Source: Streptomyces sp. NBC_00178
GTDB taxonomy: Bacteria; Actinomycetota; Actinomycetes; Streptomycetales; Streptomycetaceae
Direction: 5' to 3'
DNA: 64,000 nucleotides
NCBI RefSeq assembly: GCF_036206005.1
Contig: NZ_CP108143.1
Span: 7,159,501-7,223,500, forward strand
Position numbers and translations under genes: made by a program. The notes beneath the pieces are model-generated. The model was not told the DNA's origin. It worked only from the letters and a program-made list of their open reading frames with translations, and did not search any database. Of the stretch, positions 24,459-33,640 are shown piece after piece; within the stretch, counting starts at the first letter, position 1; the number at the start of each line of letters is the position of its first letter.

Positions 24459-25339
24459 AGGCACTGAAGCTGTCCGCGTACGCCTTCGGCGGCCTGGCCG
24501 GTGTCTACGCCGGCTACTACACCGTCCTCTATCTGACCCGATGGGAATGGCAGCGGGCCCTGATCTCGGCCATGCTCTTCCTGATCACCGAGGTGCTCAT
24601 GGCCACCCTCGTGCTCCTCACCCGGTTCGCCCGCCTGGAGAGCCGCATGGAGCAGTCCTTCGCGCGGATGGAGGACGTGCGCAGCCGGCTGGAGCAGACC
24701 AGGGCCCCGGCCCGGGGCCGATTCGCCTGGCTGGACACCGCCGACCTGGACGGAACGCAGCGCACCTTCGTCTTCGTGCCGGTGCTCATGGTCGCCGGCG
24801 CCGCCCTGTCCGGCCTCGCGACACTCCTCCAGAAGATCGCGGGCGCCAGCGCGGGGCGCGGTGCCGAGCGGCGGCTGGCCGGGCGGCTGACCGCCCTGAC
24901 CGTCCCGGCGGTCGGGGACGCCGACTCCCTCGAAGACCATCCGGCCGTCACCCCGGTCCGTCCGGTGCGCAGGGCCCTCGCGGTGGCGTCGGTCGTGGGA
25001 GCGCTGCTCCTCGTCCCGCTCCTGTGGTCCGCCCTGGCCGATGCCACCCAGACCCGGCCGGAGCCGGCACCCCGAGCCGCGAGCACCAGCATGACCTTCG
25101 CGGTTGAGACACGCGGGAGCGGAGGTGCCGGCGAGGTCCGGCTGGCCGCGAACGACCTCTGGCAGACCTGCCGTCGTTCCACGGCGGCGTCCAACGGGGA
25201 CGCCGGACTGAGGCAGCTGCACGACGGCGTCTACGTCGCCGTCATCCGGCCCGCCCTGCCCCCGCACGACGTGATGCGACTGCGAGGCTGCATCGAGGAC
25301 GCCAACACCAACCGGACGAGCGCGGTCGTGCTGCGGTGA
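24455..25339 (+). CDS. membrane protein coupled to the PEP-utilising enzyme
   Basis: 294 aa. Two N-terminal helices (LSAYAFGGLAGVYAGYYTVL and ALISAMLFLITEVLMATLVL) precede a short coiled segment (RLESRMEQSFARMEDVRSRL). A third helix lies near VFVPVLMVAGAALSGLATLL and a fourth near ALAVASVVGALLLVPLLW. The last ~90 aa are predicted outside, with two Cys (WQTCRRS, LRGCIED). No family recognised. Start ATGA overlaps the preceding stop. It probably forms a membrane complex with the phosphotransferase-like enzyme and the 21277 protein (inference from the operon). Confidence 0.78.
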   Translation: MKALKLSAYAFGGLAGVYAGYYTVLYLTRWEWQRALISAMLFLITEVLMATLVLLTRFARLESRMEQSFARMEDVRSRLEQTRAPARGRFAWLDTADLDGTQRTFVFVPVLMVAGAALSGLATLLQKIAGASAGRGAERRLAGRLTALTVPAVGDADSLEDHPAVTPVRPVRRALAVASVVGALLLVPLLWSALADATQTRPEPAPRAASTSMTFAVETRGSGGAGEVRLAANDLWQTCRRSTAASNGDAGLRQLHDGVYVAVIRPALPPHDVMRLRGCIEDANTNRTSAVVLR

Positions 25340-25453
25340 GTGCCGGACGACGGTGTGAATGCCGCCCCCACGCGGCGCCGTCCGACTCGAGGGGCGGAAC
25401 GCCGGAGCCGCGGTCACGGCCGATCATGCGCGGATCCCGAGGAGTTCGAGCGC

Positions 25454-25615
25454 TCAGCGGCGCATGGCCCTCACCAGATCGTTGTGGGTGCGGCTGAGGA
25501 ACTTCGCCGCAGGGCACATCCTCCCCTCGGCGCGGCAGGGCTTGCACACGGCGCGATGCGTCTCCAGCGACTCACGCGCTCGTGCGATGGGGTCGGACTC
25601 CGACTCCGCGTACAT
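25454..25615 (-). CDS. small cysteine-containing protein, possible zinc-binding
   Basis: 53 aa: MYAESESDPIARARESLETH, then RAVCKPCRAEGRMC and a basic tail. The C-x2-C-x6-C spacing, with a His before the first Cys, could bind zinc. ATG 25615 has AAGGAG about 12 nt upstream. No named family assigned; similar tiny helical Cys proteins are common in streptomycetes. Convergent with the membrane-protein gene ending at 25339. Confidence 0.55.
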   Translation of the reverse strand: MYAESESDPIARARESLETHRAVCKPCRAEGRMCPAAKFLSRTHNDLVRAMRR

Positions 25616-26418
25616 ACAGGCACTTCTCCTTCTACGGTGACCCGCGGGTGTGAGCATGCGGCCCCGGACTCCGGGTGCGGACGGACACCTCACGGATGGC
25701 GACCATGAGGGGTGAGGTGTGTGAGCGCATCCGGGCGGCCACATCCTTGCCGTGCGCAGCACGAATGTGTTCCGTAGGCACACACATGATCAGTCATCGT
25801 GTGGGTTTCGTGCAACGTCGGTGCGCTCCTTCGACACCCTGTTCGCGGCGTCTCCACCTTCGCTCCCTCCTCCCGGCCCGACCTCATCCGCGGGCGCGGA
25901 CCACGAGGAGGTGTGATCACCATCAGCGGCCCCGTGGTGCGCGCCGTTTCGCACCGCTCGACGAGCGCCACGACCGACTCCCGGGGTGTCGCCCCGTGCG
26001 GTCACGGTCCGGGTGCCGCGGCTGCCGTCGCTCTGCCGGACCGGGCCGGGCGTCGCTCGGTCCGGTGCCGCCCCCGACGGCGTGCCTGTACGTCGTGCCC
26101 CGTACGGACGTCGTGTCTGCGTACGGGGTGGACGACACCCCGCGGAAACACGCAGATCTCATGACATCTTTCCGCCAGGGAAACCGTTGAGTAGGCAAAT
26201 GTCTTGCTGAAGTATGCCTACCTATGTTGTTTTCTGATCAAGTGTGATTTTCTCGCCCCTGTGACCAACGACCCGGCCGGCAGCCCGGGCTGACCGGGTA
26301 TCCGACCGCATCCGCCACGCGGCTGCCCAAGCCGGCCCCCGGGTGTCCGGCAGCCGCCGGTACCTCACTTGTCCGCCGCCCGCTCACCGGTCTCCGGGCG
26401 GCCAGAAGGTACTCATAC
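25616..26418. other. 803-bp intergenic region with AT-rich promoter area
   Basis: No gene recognised on either strand. The right part (26185-26260) is unusually AT-rich and holds the inverted repeat GTAGGCA (26191-26197) / TGCCTAC (26215-26221). It is the likely control region for the subtilase, whose SD AGAAGG is at 26404-26409. Confidence 0.5.
26191..26221. promoter_or_regulatory. inverted repeat GTAGGCA-N17-TGCCTAC
   Basis: Perfect 7-bp arms separated by 17 bp in AT-rich DNA about 200 bp upstream of the subtilase start. It may be a regulator site or part of the promoter; no regulator gene is adjacent. Confidence 0.45.
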
Positions 26419-29400
26419 ATGCGCATACGAGCGAGATGGGCCCTGCTGCCCGCAGTGGCCGGCCTGGTTGCGGGCGTGGTGCCCAACGCAGCCGGGGCTT
26501 CCCCCGGCTCCACCCCGGCCGTCGCCGCGCCGGCCCCCTCCGTCCCAGGTGCCCAGGGCGTCCGCACCCTCACCCTCATCACCGGCGACAAGGTCACCGT
26601 GACCCGCGGCTCCAGCGGCGCTCCCGCGGTGAGCGTGGAGCGCGGTCCCGGCCGCACCCACATCGGCTTCCAGACGTCGCACCAGTGGCACGGAACCGAC
26701 CACCACATCTCGGTGGTCCCCTCCGACGCCCAGGCCCTGCTCGGCGCCGGCAGGCTGGACCCTCGGCTGTTCGATGTCACCGAGCAGCTCGACGCCGGCT
26801 ACGACGATGCCGCGGACGGCTCACTGCCGCTGCTCTACTCCGGCCGCGACGGCGACTCCGTCGCCGCCCGCGCCGCGATCCAGCGGCACGGGGCACGAAT
26901 CACCGGCACCCTGGACGTCCTGGGGGGCGGCAGCTTCGCCACCGCCAAGCGGGACGCCGCCTCGTTCTGGAAGTTCGTCACGGGCACGGAGGGACTCCGC
27001 GGCCCGCTGAACAAGCTGTGGCTCAACGGCCGCAGCCGTATCGCCCTCGCCGAGAGCACCGCCATCATCGGTGCGCCGAAGGTCTGGGACAGCGTCGACG
27101 CCGCCGGGGAGCACATCACCGGCAAGGGGGTCACCGTCGCGGACCTGGACACCGGCTACGACCCCACGCACCCGGATCTCGCGGGCAAGGCCGCCGGGGG
27201 CCGGGCCAAGGACTTCACCGGCTCCGGTTCCGCGGTGGACGGGCACGGCCACGGCACCCACACCGCCTCCGTCATCGCGGGCACCGGCGCCGCCTCGGGT
27301 GGCACGTACAAGGGAGTCGCCCCCGGCGCCCAGCTGCTCGTGGGCAAGGTCTGCGACGACGACGGGTTCTGCGCCGACGACGCCGTGATCAACGGAATGA
27401 CCTGGGCGGCCGAGAGCGGCGCCACAGCGGTCAACCTCAGCCTCGGATCGCCTCCTTACGCCCAGTCGGACCCGCTCACCGAAGCGGTCGACCGGCTGAC
27501 CGCCGATCACGGCACCCTGTTCGTGATCGCTGCCGGCAACGAAGGCGCACCGGCGGCCGACTACTTCGGCGGGACGGTCGGCAGCCCCGGGATCGCCGAC
27601 TCCGCTCTCACCGTGGGCAGTTCCACGAAGCAGGACTCCCTCAGCGACTTCTCCAGCCGCGGCCCGCGGATCGGCGACTTCGCCGTCAAGCCGGACCTCC
27701 TCGCCCCCGGCCAGGACATCACCGCTGCCCGCGCCGCCGGCACCACCATGGGCGATCCGGCCGGCGCCTCGTACGTCACCGCCTCCGGCACCTCCATGGC
27801 GACCCCCCACGTGACCGGGGCCGTCGCGCTGCTCGCCCAGCAGCACCCGGCATGGAGGGCGGCCGACTTCAAGGCCGCCCTCACGAGCGCCGCGAAGGGA
27901 CTCCCCGGCCTGACGTCCTACGACCAGGGCAGCGGCAGGCTCGACGTCGCCCGCGCCGCCACGCAGCATGTGCGCGCCACCTCCGGCAGCATCAGCCTCG
28001 GCAAGGCCGACTGGCCGCACCGGGACGTCACGAGAACCGGCACCGTCACCTACACCAACGACGGCGGCACCGACGTCGTACTCGACCTGTCCGTGGACGC
28101 GCACGGGCCGCGGGGCCAGGCCGCGCCCGTCCGGGCCTTCCGCCTGTCGGCCGACACCGTGACCGTCCCGGCCGGCGGCACCGCCTCCGTCGGTCTCACG
28201 GCCCTCGTCGACGACGCGATGGCGGGGGCCTACGGCGGATCCATCGTCGCCGCCACCAAGGACGGGACCACCACGGTCCGCGACGCCTTCGGCGTGTACG
28301 CCGAGCCGCTCACCCACGGTCTGTCGCTCACCGTCCTCGGCCTCGACGGCAAGCCCGTGGGCGCCGACACCTCCGTCTCTGCCTTCGACACCCGCACCGG
28401 CCTGCAGTACAGCGTGCCCACCGACGCCGACGGCAAGGTGTCGATGCAGCTGCCGGAGAGCGAGTACGACATCTCGGCGAACAAGTTCGACCCCGTGGCG
28501 CACACCTCGGTCCTGTTCTCGGAGCCGGGCCTGACCCTCACCGCCGACACCTCGCTCCTCCTCGACGGTACGACCGCCAAGGAGGTCAACCTCGTGGTGG
28601 ACAAGGACCGGGCCACGAACGAGGGGATCTTCGCCACCACGACCTCCATCACCGCGGACGGGCGCTACGGCACCCAGAAGCTGGTGATGGGCTTCCCCGG
28701 TGACCGCATCTACGTCACGCCGACGGCGAAGGTCACCGGCCACCCGTACTGGTTCCTCGCCACCCAGCGCTGGAGCGGCACGGTCCCCAGCACCGCCACC
28801 GAATCCGCCCGGAGTTACACCTACAACCTCGCGCTCCACACCAAGGGCGGCGTCCCCGCCGATCTCACCCGCAGGATCCACGACGCGGAACTCGGCCGCG
28901 TCGAGGAGACCTACGCGGGCCAGGGCGGCAAACCGCTCGGCGTCCGCATCGACTCCGCGGTCCCGGCCTACGGCGCCGTCACCTTCGGCGACGGCAACGT
29001 GATCCCGGTCCCCGGCAGGCAGACCCGCTACTACAGTGACGACGCGGCGATCGTCTGGGACCGTTCGCTCGGCATGCGGGCCCAGGGCACCGCCGGCTTC
29101 GACGAGGTCCAGCTCGCGGGCGCCACGCGCTTCCGGCCCGGCGGAACCTACACCCGCCGCTGGAACCAGGCCCCCCTGCGCGCACGGTCCGTGCAGGCCA
29201 CACGCGTCGAGGACACCCTCTTCCTCACGCCCGGACTGTTCTCCACGGCGTCCGAGAACACGGCCACCCACTCGGGAGAGGCCAGGGCCACCACGGGCTC
29301 GTCGACCCTGTACCGCGACGGGGTGAAGACGGCGTCCGTGAATTCCCTGGGCCGTCTCCAGACAGCCGTGCCCTACGAGAAGGGCACCTACACCCTGACG

Positions 29401-29826
29401 TCGACCGGCACCCGCAAGGTCGCCTGGTCCGCCCTGGGCAGCAGGGCTTCGGCGACCTGGACCTTCACCTCCGGGCGCCCTTCGGACTCCCGCCCCGCCG
29501 AGCTGCCGCTGATGAACGTGCGCCTCAACGGCCCCGTCGGCACCACCGGCGCCATCGACGGAGGACGCACGTACCGCTTCATCGTGGCGGCCGAGCGCGG
29601 AAACGCCAGGGCGGTCACCACCTCGCTGGGACTCAAGGTGTCGTTCGACGACGGCAGGACCTGGAAGACCGCCAAGGTCAGACGCTTGGGCGACCTCGGT
29701 TTCGTGGCCCTGCGGCTGCCTCCGGGCGGCGGATACGCCTCCATCCGTCTCACCGCGGCCGACGCGGCCGGTGACAAGGTCGACCAGACCGTCATCCGCT
29801 CCTTCCAGGTGATCCGGAAGCGCTGA
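26419..29826 (+). CDS. large secreted S8 subtilisin-like serine protease
   Basis: 1135 aa. Signal peptide at about 1-27. A propeptide-like region (about 45-200) begins RTLTLITGDKVTV, the usual start of this Streptomyces family. The S8 domain is about 230-520: catalytic Asp244 (VADLDTGYD), His278 (DGHGHGTHTASV), oxyanion Asn in IAAGNEG, Ser459 (GTSMATPHVTGAVA). The last ~600 aa are beta-sandwich/Ig-like modules ending DQTVIRSFQVIRKR. It degrades extracellular protein. ATG 26419 with AGAAGG 9 nt upstream. Monocistronic; a 14-bp hairpin follows. Confidence 0.95.
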   Translation: MRIRARWALLPAVAGLVAGVVPNAAGASPGSTPAVAAPAPSVPGAQGVRTLTLITGDKVTVTRGSSGAPAVSVERGPGRTHIGFQTSHQWHGTDHHISVVPSDAQALLGAGRLDPRLFDVTEQLDAGYDDAADGSLPLLYSGRDGDSVAARAAIQRHGARITGTLDVLGGGSFATAKRDAASFWKFVTGTEGLRGPLNKLWLNGRSRIALAESTAIIGAPKVWDSVDAAGEHITGKGVTVADLDTGYDPTHPDLAGKAAGGRAKDFTGSGSAVDGHGHGTHTASVIAGTGAASGGTYKGVAPGAQLLVGKVCDDDGFCADDAVINGMTWAAESGATAVNLSLGSPPYAQSDPLTEAVDRLTADHGTLFVIAAGNEGAPAADYFGGTVGSPGIADSALTVGSSTKQDSLSDFSSRGPRIGDFAVKPDLLAPGQDITAARAAGTTMGDPAGASYVTASGTSMATPHVTGAVALLAQQHPAWRAADFKAALTSAAKGLPGLTSYDQGSGRLDVARAATQHVRATSGSISLGKADWPHRDVTRTGTVTYTNDGGTDVVLDLSVDAHGPRGQAAPVRAFRLSADTVTVPAGGTASVGLTALVDDAMAGAYGGSIVAATKDGTTTVRDAFGVYAEPLTHGLSLTVLGLDGKPVGADTSVSAFDTRTGLQYSVPTDADGKVSMQLPESEYDISANKFDPVAHTSVLFSEPGLTLTADTSLLLDGTTAKEVNLVVDKDRATNEGIFATTTSITADGRYGTQKLVMGFPGDRIYVTPTAKVTGHPYWFLATQRWSGTVPSTATESARSYTYNLALHTKGGVPADLTRRIHDAELGRVEETYAGQGGKPLGVRIDSAVPAYGAVTFGDGNVIPVPGRQTRYYSDDAAIVWDRSLGMRAQGTAGFDEVQLAGATRFRPGGTYTRRWNQAPLRARSVQATRVEDTLFLTPGLFSTASENTATHSGEARATTGSSTLYRDGVKTASVNSLGRLQTAVPYEKGTYTLTSTGTRKVAWSALGSRASATWTFTSGRPSDSRPAELPLMNVRLNGPVGTTGAIDGGRTYRFIVAAERGNARAVTTSLGLKVSFDDGRTWKTAKVRRLGDLGFVALRLPPGGGYASIRLTAADAAGDKVDQTVIRSFQVIRKR

Positions 29827-29862
29827 GGCCCCGGCCTGAGCCGGCTCTCGGACAGCCCGCGT

Positions 29863-29899
29863 TCACACACCCGCCCGCCTGGCGTGGGCGGGTGTGTGA
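29863..29899. terminator. hairpin after the subtilase gene
   Basis: TCACACACCCGCCC (29863-29876) pairs perfectly with 29886-29899 around a 9-nt loop, 37 bp after the stop. Confidence 0.85.
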
Positions 29900-29961
29900 G
29901 AGCAATGTGGAATGTGCGAGCGAAATACGAACGGACTCCGCACGCCAGGAGGACGGCGAAG

Positions 29962-30381
29962 ATGCGCACCCACCAGCCCGATCAGGACGTCTTCAGGTCC
30001 ATCGCGTCGGAGGACATCGTCTGGAAACAGTTTCCGGCATTCCCGCCCGCGGCGCGTCTGGCCGTCGTCGTCGGTGATCCGGCGAAGCCCGGCCCGTACG
30101 TGGTCAGGGTCAAGCTGCCCGGCGGCCAGAAACTGATGCCGCACCGCCACGAGGAGGACCGGATCTACACGGTCATGTCCGGCGTCTTCTACATCGGTCA
30201 CGGCGATACGTTCGACGAGGACAAACTGCAGGCGCACGCACCGGGGTCCGTCGTGGTGCTCCCGGGCGGAACGCCGCATTTCCACTGGGCGAAGTCGGGA
30301 GAGTACATCACGCAGGTGACCGCCCTCGGCCCGATCACCCTGGAATACCTCGATCCCCGGAACGACCCGCGCAACAGCTGA
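29962..30381 (+). CDS. cupin-domain protein
   Basis: 139 aa, single cupin barrel. Motif 1 is LMPHRHEEDRIYTVMSGVFYIG (two His and one Glu for metal), motif 2 is PGGTPHFHWAKSG. Such proteins are metal-dependent isomerases, dioxygenases or sensors; the substrate is not identifiable. ATG 29962 with AGGAGG (29947-29952). It is followed after 58 bp by the enolase-superfamily gene on the same strand, so the two may act on one substrate. Confidence 0.87.
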   Translation: MRTHQPDQDVFRSIASEDIVWKQFPAFPPAARLAVVVGDPAKPGPYVVRVKLPGGQKLMPHRHEEDRIYTVMSGVFYIGHGDTFDEDKLQAHAPGSVVVLPGGTPHFHWAKSGEYITQVTALGPITLEYLDPRNDPRNS

Positions 30382-30439
30382 CCCCCTGCCGGGCGGCCCG
30401 TGGGCCGCCCCGCGGGGAACGGCGAGGTCTGGAGCAGAC

Positions 30440-31540
30440 GTGATCATCACCGACATCACCACGTTCCCGCTGCGCATCCCGTTCGCGCCGGGCACGGACT
30501 CCGCGGACGCCGCCTGGGGACCGAAGGGCCTCAAGGCCGTCGATTCGCTCCTGGTCCGCGTGACGACCGACGAGGGAGCGGTGGGCTGGGGCGAATCCTT
30601 CGGTTTCATCGGTGCTCCGATCACGGGCGAGGCCGTCGAAGCTGCCGTCGCACCGGCATGCGTGGGCCAGGATCCCCTCCGGATCGCACCCCTCATGCAC
30701 GACGTGCAGCGCCAACTGCACGTCTTCGGACGAGCCGGACCGCTGATGCACGGTCTCTCGGCGGTGGACATCGCCCTCTGGGACATCGCGGGGAAGGCCG
30801 CCGGCATGCCCGTCCACCAGCTCCTGGGCGGCGGAAGATCCGCCGATCTGCCCTGTTACGCGAGTCTGGATGCCTACGCCGACCCCGACCTCGTGCGTGC
30901 CGCGGTCCGGCGGGCGATCGACAGCGGCTTCGTCGGGGTCAAGCTGCACGAGAAGGAGTTCCGGGAGATCAGCGCCGCACGCGACGAGGCCGGGCCCGAA
31001 GCGGCCCTCATGGTCGACGTGAACTGCGCCTGGACCCCGCACGAGGCGTCGGCGATCGCCGAGAAGGTGCGGCCCCTGGGGCTCACGTGGCTGGAGGAGC
31101 CGGTCTGGCCGCCCGAGAACTTCGCCGGCCTCGCACAGGTACGCAGCGCCGGCGTACCCGTCGCGGCGGGGGAGAACGTGTCGACCCAGCTCGGGTTCCA
31201 GCGCCTCCTGGAGTCCTCGGCCGTCGACTTCGTCCAGCCCAGCCCGGCCAAGGCGGGCGGTGTCACCGAGTTGAGCAAGGTCTTCACGCTGGCGGCCCTG
31301 CACAACACCCCCGTCATGCCCCACACCTTCTACGACGGGCCTGGCCTGCTGGCCGCCCTGCACGCCTCCGCCGTACTGGCCACACCCGAGACGATGATCG
31401 AGTGGCGGTACTTCGACCTCGAGGCGCAGATCTACGGAGACGCGCTGACCGTGCGGGACGGCCGGATCCGGGTGCCGCAGGGCCCCGGACTCGGCCTGGA
31501 TCCCGACCCCGACGTGATCAGCGCCTACCTGATCCGATGA
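30440..31540 (+). CDS. enolase-superfamily (mandelate racemase/muconate lactonising) enzyme
   Basis: 366 aa, full length. N-terminal capping domain about 1-125; barrel after it. Catalytic Lys-x-His is in GVKLHEKEF, metal ligands are the Asp in MVDVNCAW, the Glu in LEEPVW and the Glu in AAGENVS; a His near MPHTFYDG closes the barrel. These enzymes abstract a proton alpha to a carboxylate; the sequence does not reveal whether it is a sugar-acid dehydratase or racemase. GTG start at 30440 with GGAG (30431-30434). Probably transcribed with the cupin gene. Confidence 0.9.
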   Translation: MIITDITTFPLRIPFAPGTDSADAAWGPKGLKAVDSLLVRVTTDEGAVGWGESFGFIGAPITGEAVEAAVAPACVGQDPLRIAPLMHDVQRQLHVFGRAGPLMHGLSAVDIALWDIAGKAAGMPVHQLLGGGRSADLPCYASLDAYADPDLVRAAVRRAIDSGFVGVKLHEKEFREISAARDEAGPEAALMVDVNCAWTPHEASAIAEKVRPLGLTWLEEPVWPPENFAGLAQVRSAGVPVAAGENVSTQLGFQRLLESSAVDFVQPSPAKAGGVTELSKVFTLAALHNTPVMPHTFYDGPGLLAALHASAVLATPETMIEWRYFDLEAQIYGDALTVRDGRIRVPQGPGLGLDPDPDVISAYLIR

Positions 31541-31584
31541 GCGGCCGTAGCGACGCCGGCCCTGCGTATCCCCAGGCGGGACGC

Positions 31585-31609
31585 CCGGCCGGGTGCCCCG
31601 ACCGGCCGG
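31585..31609. terminator. hairpin between convergent genes
   Basis: CCGGCCGG (31585-31592) and CCGGCCGG (31602-31609) around a 9-nt loop, directly adjoining the minus-strand stop. Confidence 0.5.
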
Positions 31610-32332
31610 TCACCTGAGGTGCCGTTCCAGGAACCGGCACCCGTCCTCGAGCTCGAACCACGGCGTGCCCGTGTGCCCTCCGAGATTGGCGTGCAGCGTC
31701 TTCTCCTTGCTGCCGAAAGCGTCGAACAGGTCCAGAGCCCGCTGCCGGGGGTTCCCCTCGTCGTCCCACTGCAGCAGGAACAGCAGCGGAATGGTGACCT
31801 GCCGGGCTTCCTCCCGCTGCGCACGGGGAACGTACCCTCCGGCGAAGAAGCCCGCGGCCGCGATACGCGGCTCGACGGCCGCGAGCCGGATTCCGAGCGC
31901 GGTCCACCCGCCGGAGTATCCGACCCGGCCGCTGACACCGGGCAGCCCGAGGAGGGCGTCCAGCGTTGCCCGCCACTCGGGAACCGCGTTCTCGACCAGT
32001 GGGCCGATGAAGGACTCGAAGATCTCGTCGACCGGCTCGCCGGCCTGCATCGCCTGCCGGAGGCGGGCGCGGGCCTGGTCGTCAGCGGCGGTGCGAGGAC
32101 GGTCCCCGCACCCGGCGGCGTCGATGGTGGCCACCGCGAAGCCGCGCGCCGCGGTGTATCGGGCTCGGGCCACGAGCCGGGCATCCGCCTTGGGCAGGCC
32201 GTTGTTGTGGGCCATCAGAACCAGCGGAGCGGGTGCGGATCCGGGCGTCCACAGGGTGCCGGGGATCTCGCCGAGGGTGAACTCGCGTTCCAGGACGCCG
32301 TCGTCGAGGCGTCGTTCGGAGATGAAGTGCAC
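31610..32332 (-). CDS. dienelactone-hydrolase-like alpha/beta hydrolase
   Basis: 240 aa. LVLMAHNNGLPKAD marks the oxyanion strand and FAVATIDAAGCGDRP the following loop. The nucleophile elbow is VGYSGGWTALG (Ser, not the Cys of classical dienelactone hydrolases), and the C-terminal His is in LGGHTGTPWFELE. Likely an esterase or peptidase-like hydrolase. The GTG at 32332 was chosen for GAAAGG 7-12 nt upstream; an ATG at 32413 would add 27 unsupported residues. Convergent with the enolase-superfamily gene. Confidence 0.85.
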   Translation of the reverse strand: MHFISERRLDDGVLEREFTLGEIPGTLWTPGSAPAPLVLMAHNNGLPKADARLVARARYTAARGFAVATIDAAGCGDRPRTAADDQARARLRQAMQAGEPVDEIFESFIGPLVENAVPEWRATLDALLGLPGVSGRVGYSGGWTALGIRLAAVEPRIAAAGFFAGGYVPRAQREEARQVTIPLLFLLQWDDEGNPRQRALDLFDAFGSKEKTLHANLGGHTGTPWFELEDGCRFLERHLR

Positions 32333-32876
32333 GGTCGTGCCTTTCGGGAGAGCTGAAAGCGGCGCTCCCGGACGGCCTATCGTCCGACCATGACCCCGGA
32401 GGGGAGCACCCACGTCGATACTGCGTCCACGGGTACCACCTCCTTGTTCTCACGCACGGCCTCCGGGAGATTAGCAACGGTGCCGTCCCTGCGCCAACCG
32501 GATTACGCGCGCCTATGGTTCGGCGGGGGCGCGCCCCGGCGTGGGAGACGTTGCGCCCGGCGTGACCGTGCCCTTCCGCCCAGCACGGCCCGCTTCGTCT
32601 CACTGCCGCCCGTCCCCGCCCTCGTCGAAGGCCGCCCTCTCGACGGCCTGGCCGCCAACGGACTCGCCGCCGTGCTCGCCGAGACCGGTGACCGGAGGCA
32701 GCCGGTTGCGGGACGTGCTCCTCGACCCGCAGGAGCAGAGCCTCCTCCTCCCCGACCGGGAGGGGGGCCGTGGCGGCGCTGCTGGCCGGCTTTCGTGAGG
32801 CGGCGGGCACGGAGACGGGCGACGCGACGCCGTATGGGCGTCGTCGATGTGAACCGCCGTACGCGGGCCGAGCCCT
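32333..32876 (+). other. degenerate region, possible pseudogene fragments
   Basis: 544 bp. From 32480 (a GTG) the plus strand reads VPSLRQPDYARLWFGGG, which resembles the first helix of an MFS transporter, then becomes low-complexity Arg. Further on, short protein-like pieces occur in different frames: LVEGRPLDGLAANGLAAVLA, then LRDVLLDPQEQSLLLPDREG, then ALLAGFREAAGTE. This is how a frame-shifted, decayed gene looks; the parent family is not identified. Confidence 0.4.
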
Positions 32877-33401
32877 CTACGCGCTGAGCGCCTCCTCGAA
32901 GCGTGCGTACGCCTCCTCGTCGAAGAGCACGAACCGGACCTCGGTGACCGGGGGAAGCGTGGTCTCGCGGACCGTACGCACGGCGATCCGGGCCCCGTCG
33001 TCGAGCGGCCAGCCGTAGACGCCCGTCGAGACAGCCGGAAAGGCGACGGTCCTGGCGCCCAGCTCCGACGCCACGCGCAGGGACTCCCGATAGCACGACG
33101 CCAGCAGCGCGGAACGGTCCTCCGCGGACGACCAGACCGGGCCCACCGTGTGGACGACGTGCGACGCGTCCAGTCGGCCGGCCGTGGTCGCCACCGCCTG
33201 ACCGGTCGGCAGTCCCTTCCCGTAGTGCGAGGCCCGCAGACTGCGGCAGGCCGCCAGGATCTCGGGCCCACCACGCCGGTGGATCGCACCGTCCACCCCG
33301 CCACCGCCGAGGAGGGAGGAGTTGGCGGCGTTGACCAGGACGTCCGCGTGCTGCTCGGTGATGTCCCCGCGCACGAGGGTGATCGTCGGCTCTGTCTTCA
33401 T
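32877..33401 (-). CDS. macrodomain protein (ADP-ribose hydrolase, YmdB-like)
   Basis: 174 aa, one macro domain. ITLVRGDITEQHADVLVNAA, the GGGGVDGAIH loop and the FPAVSTGVYGWPLDDGA phosphate-binding turn are all intact, including the catalytic-loop Asn-Ala-Ala-Asn. These enzymes remove O-acetyl from ADP-ribose or reverse ADP-ribosylation. The ATG at 33401 has AGGATGG 5-11 nt upstream; an earlier in-frame ATG at 33473 is not supported. Stands alone. Confidence 0.93.
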   Translation of the reverse strand: MKTEPTITLVRGDITEQHADVLVNAANSSLLGGGGVDGAIHRRGGPEILAACRSLRASHYGKGLPTGQAVATTAGRLDASHVVHTVGPVWSSAEDRSALLASCYRESLRVASELGARTVAFPAVSTGVYGWPLDDGARIAVRTVRETTLPPVTEVRFVLFDEEAYARFEEALSA

Positions 33402-33640
33402 GACGCCATCCTGCCCGTCGACGGCGCACGAGGGGGACACCGGCTGCCTGGGTTCGTCCATGACCCACGCCACGGACTTGAGTTTCCTCCGATGACGGAT
33501 CCCGGCCCCTCACCCATACCTGGCACATCGAGGACGGGGAGTGCCGGCGCCAGGTCGCGGCTCGGCTCACGCCAGGGGGTGCGCGGCGGAGACCTCCGGG
33601 GAGCCGGCCCGCGCGGCCGGTCCCCGGAAGCCTCCGCGCA

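Noticed and set aside
22925-25417. 830-aa minus-strand open frame over the PEP-utilising and membrane-protein genes
   Set aside because: Low-complexity Ser/Arg/Ala shadow; no domain, and the opposite strand has clear motifs.
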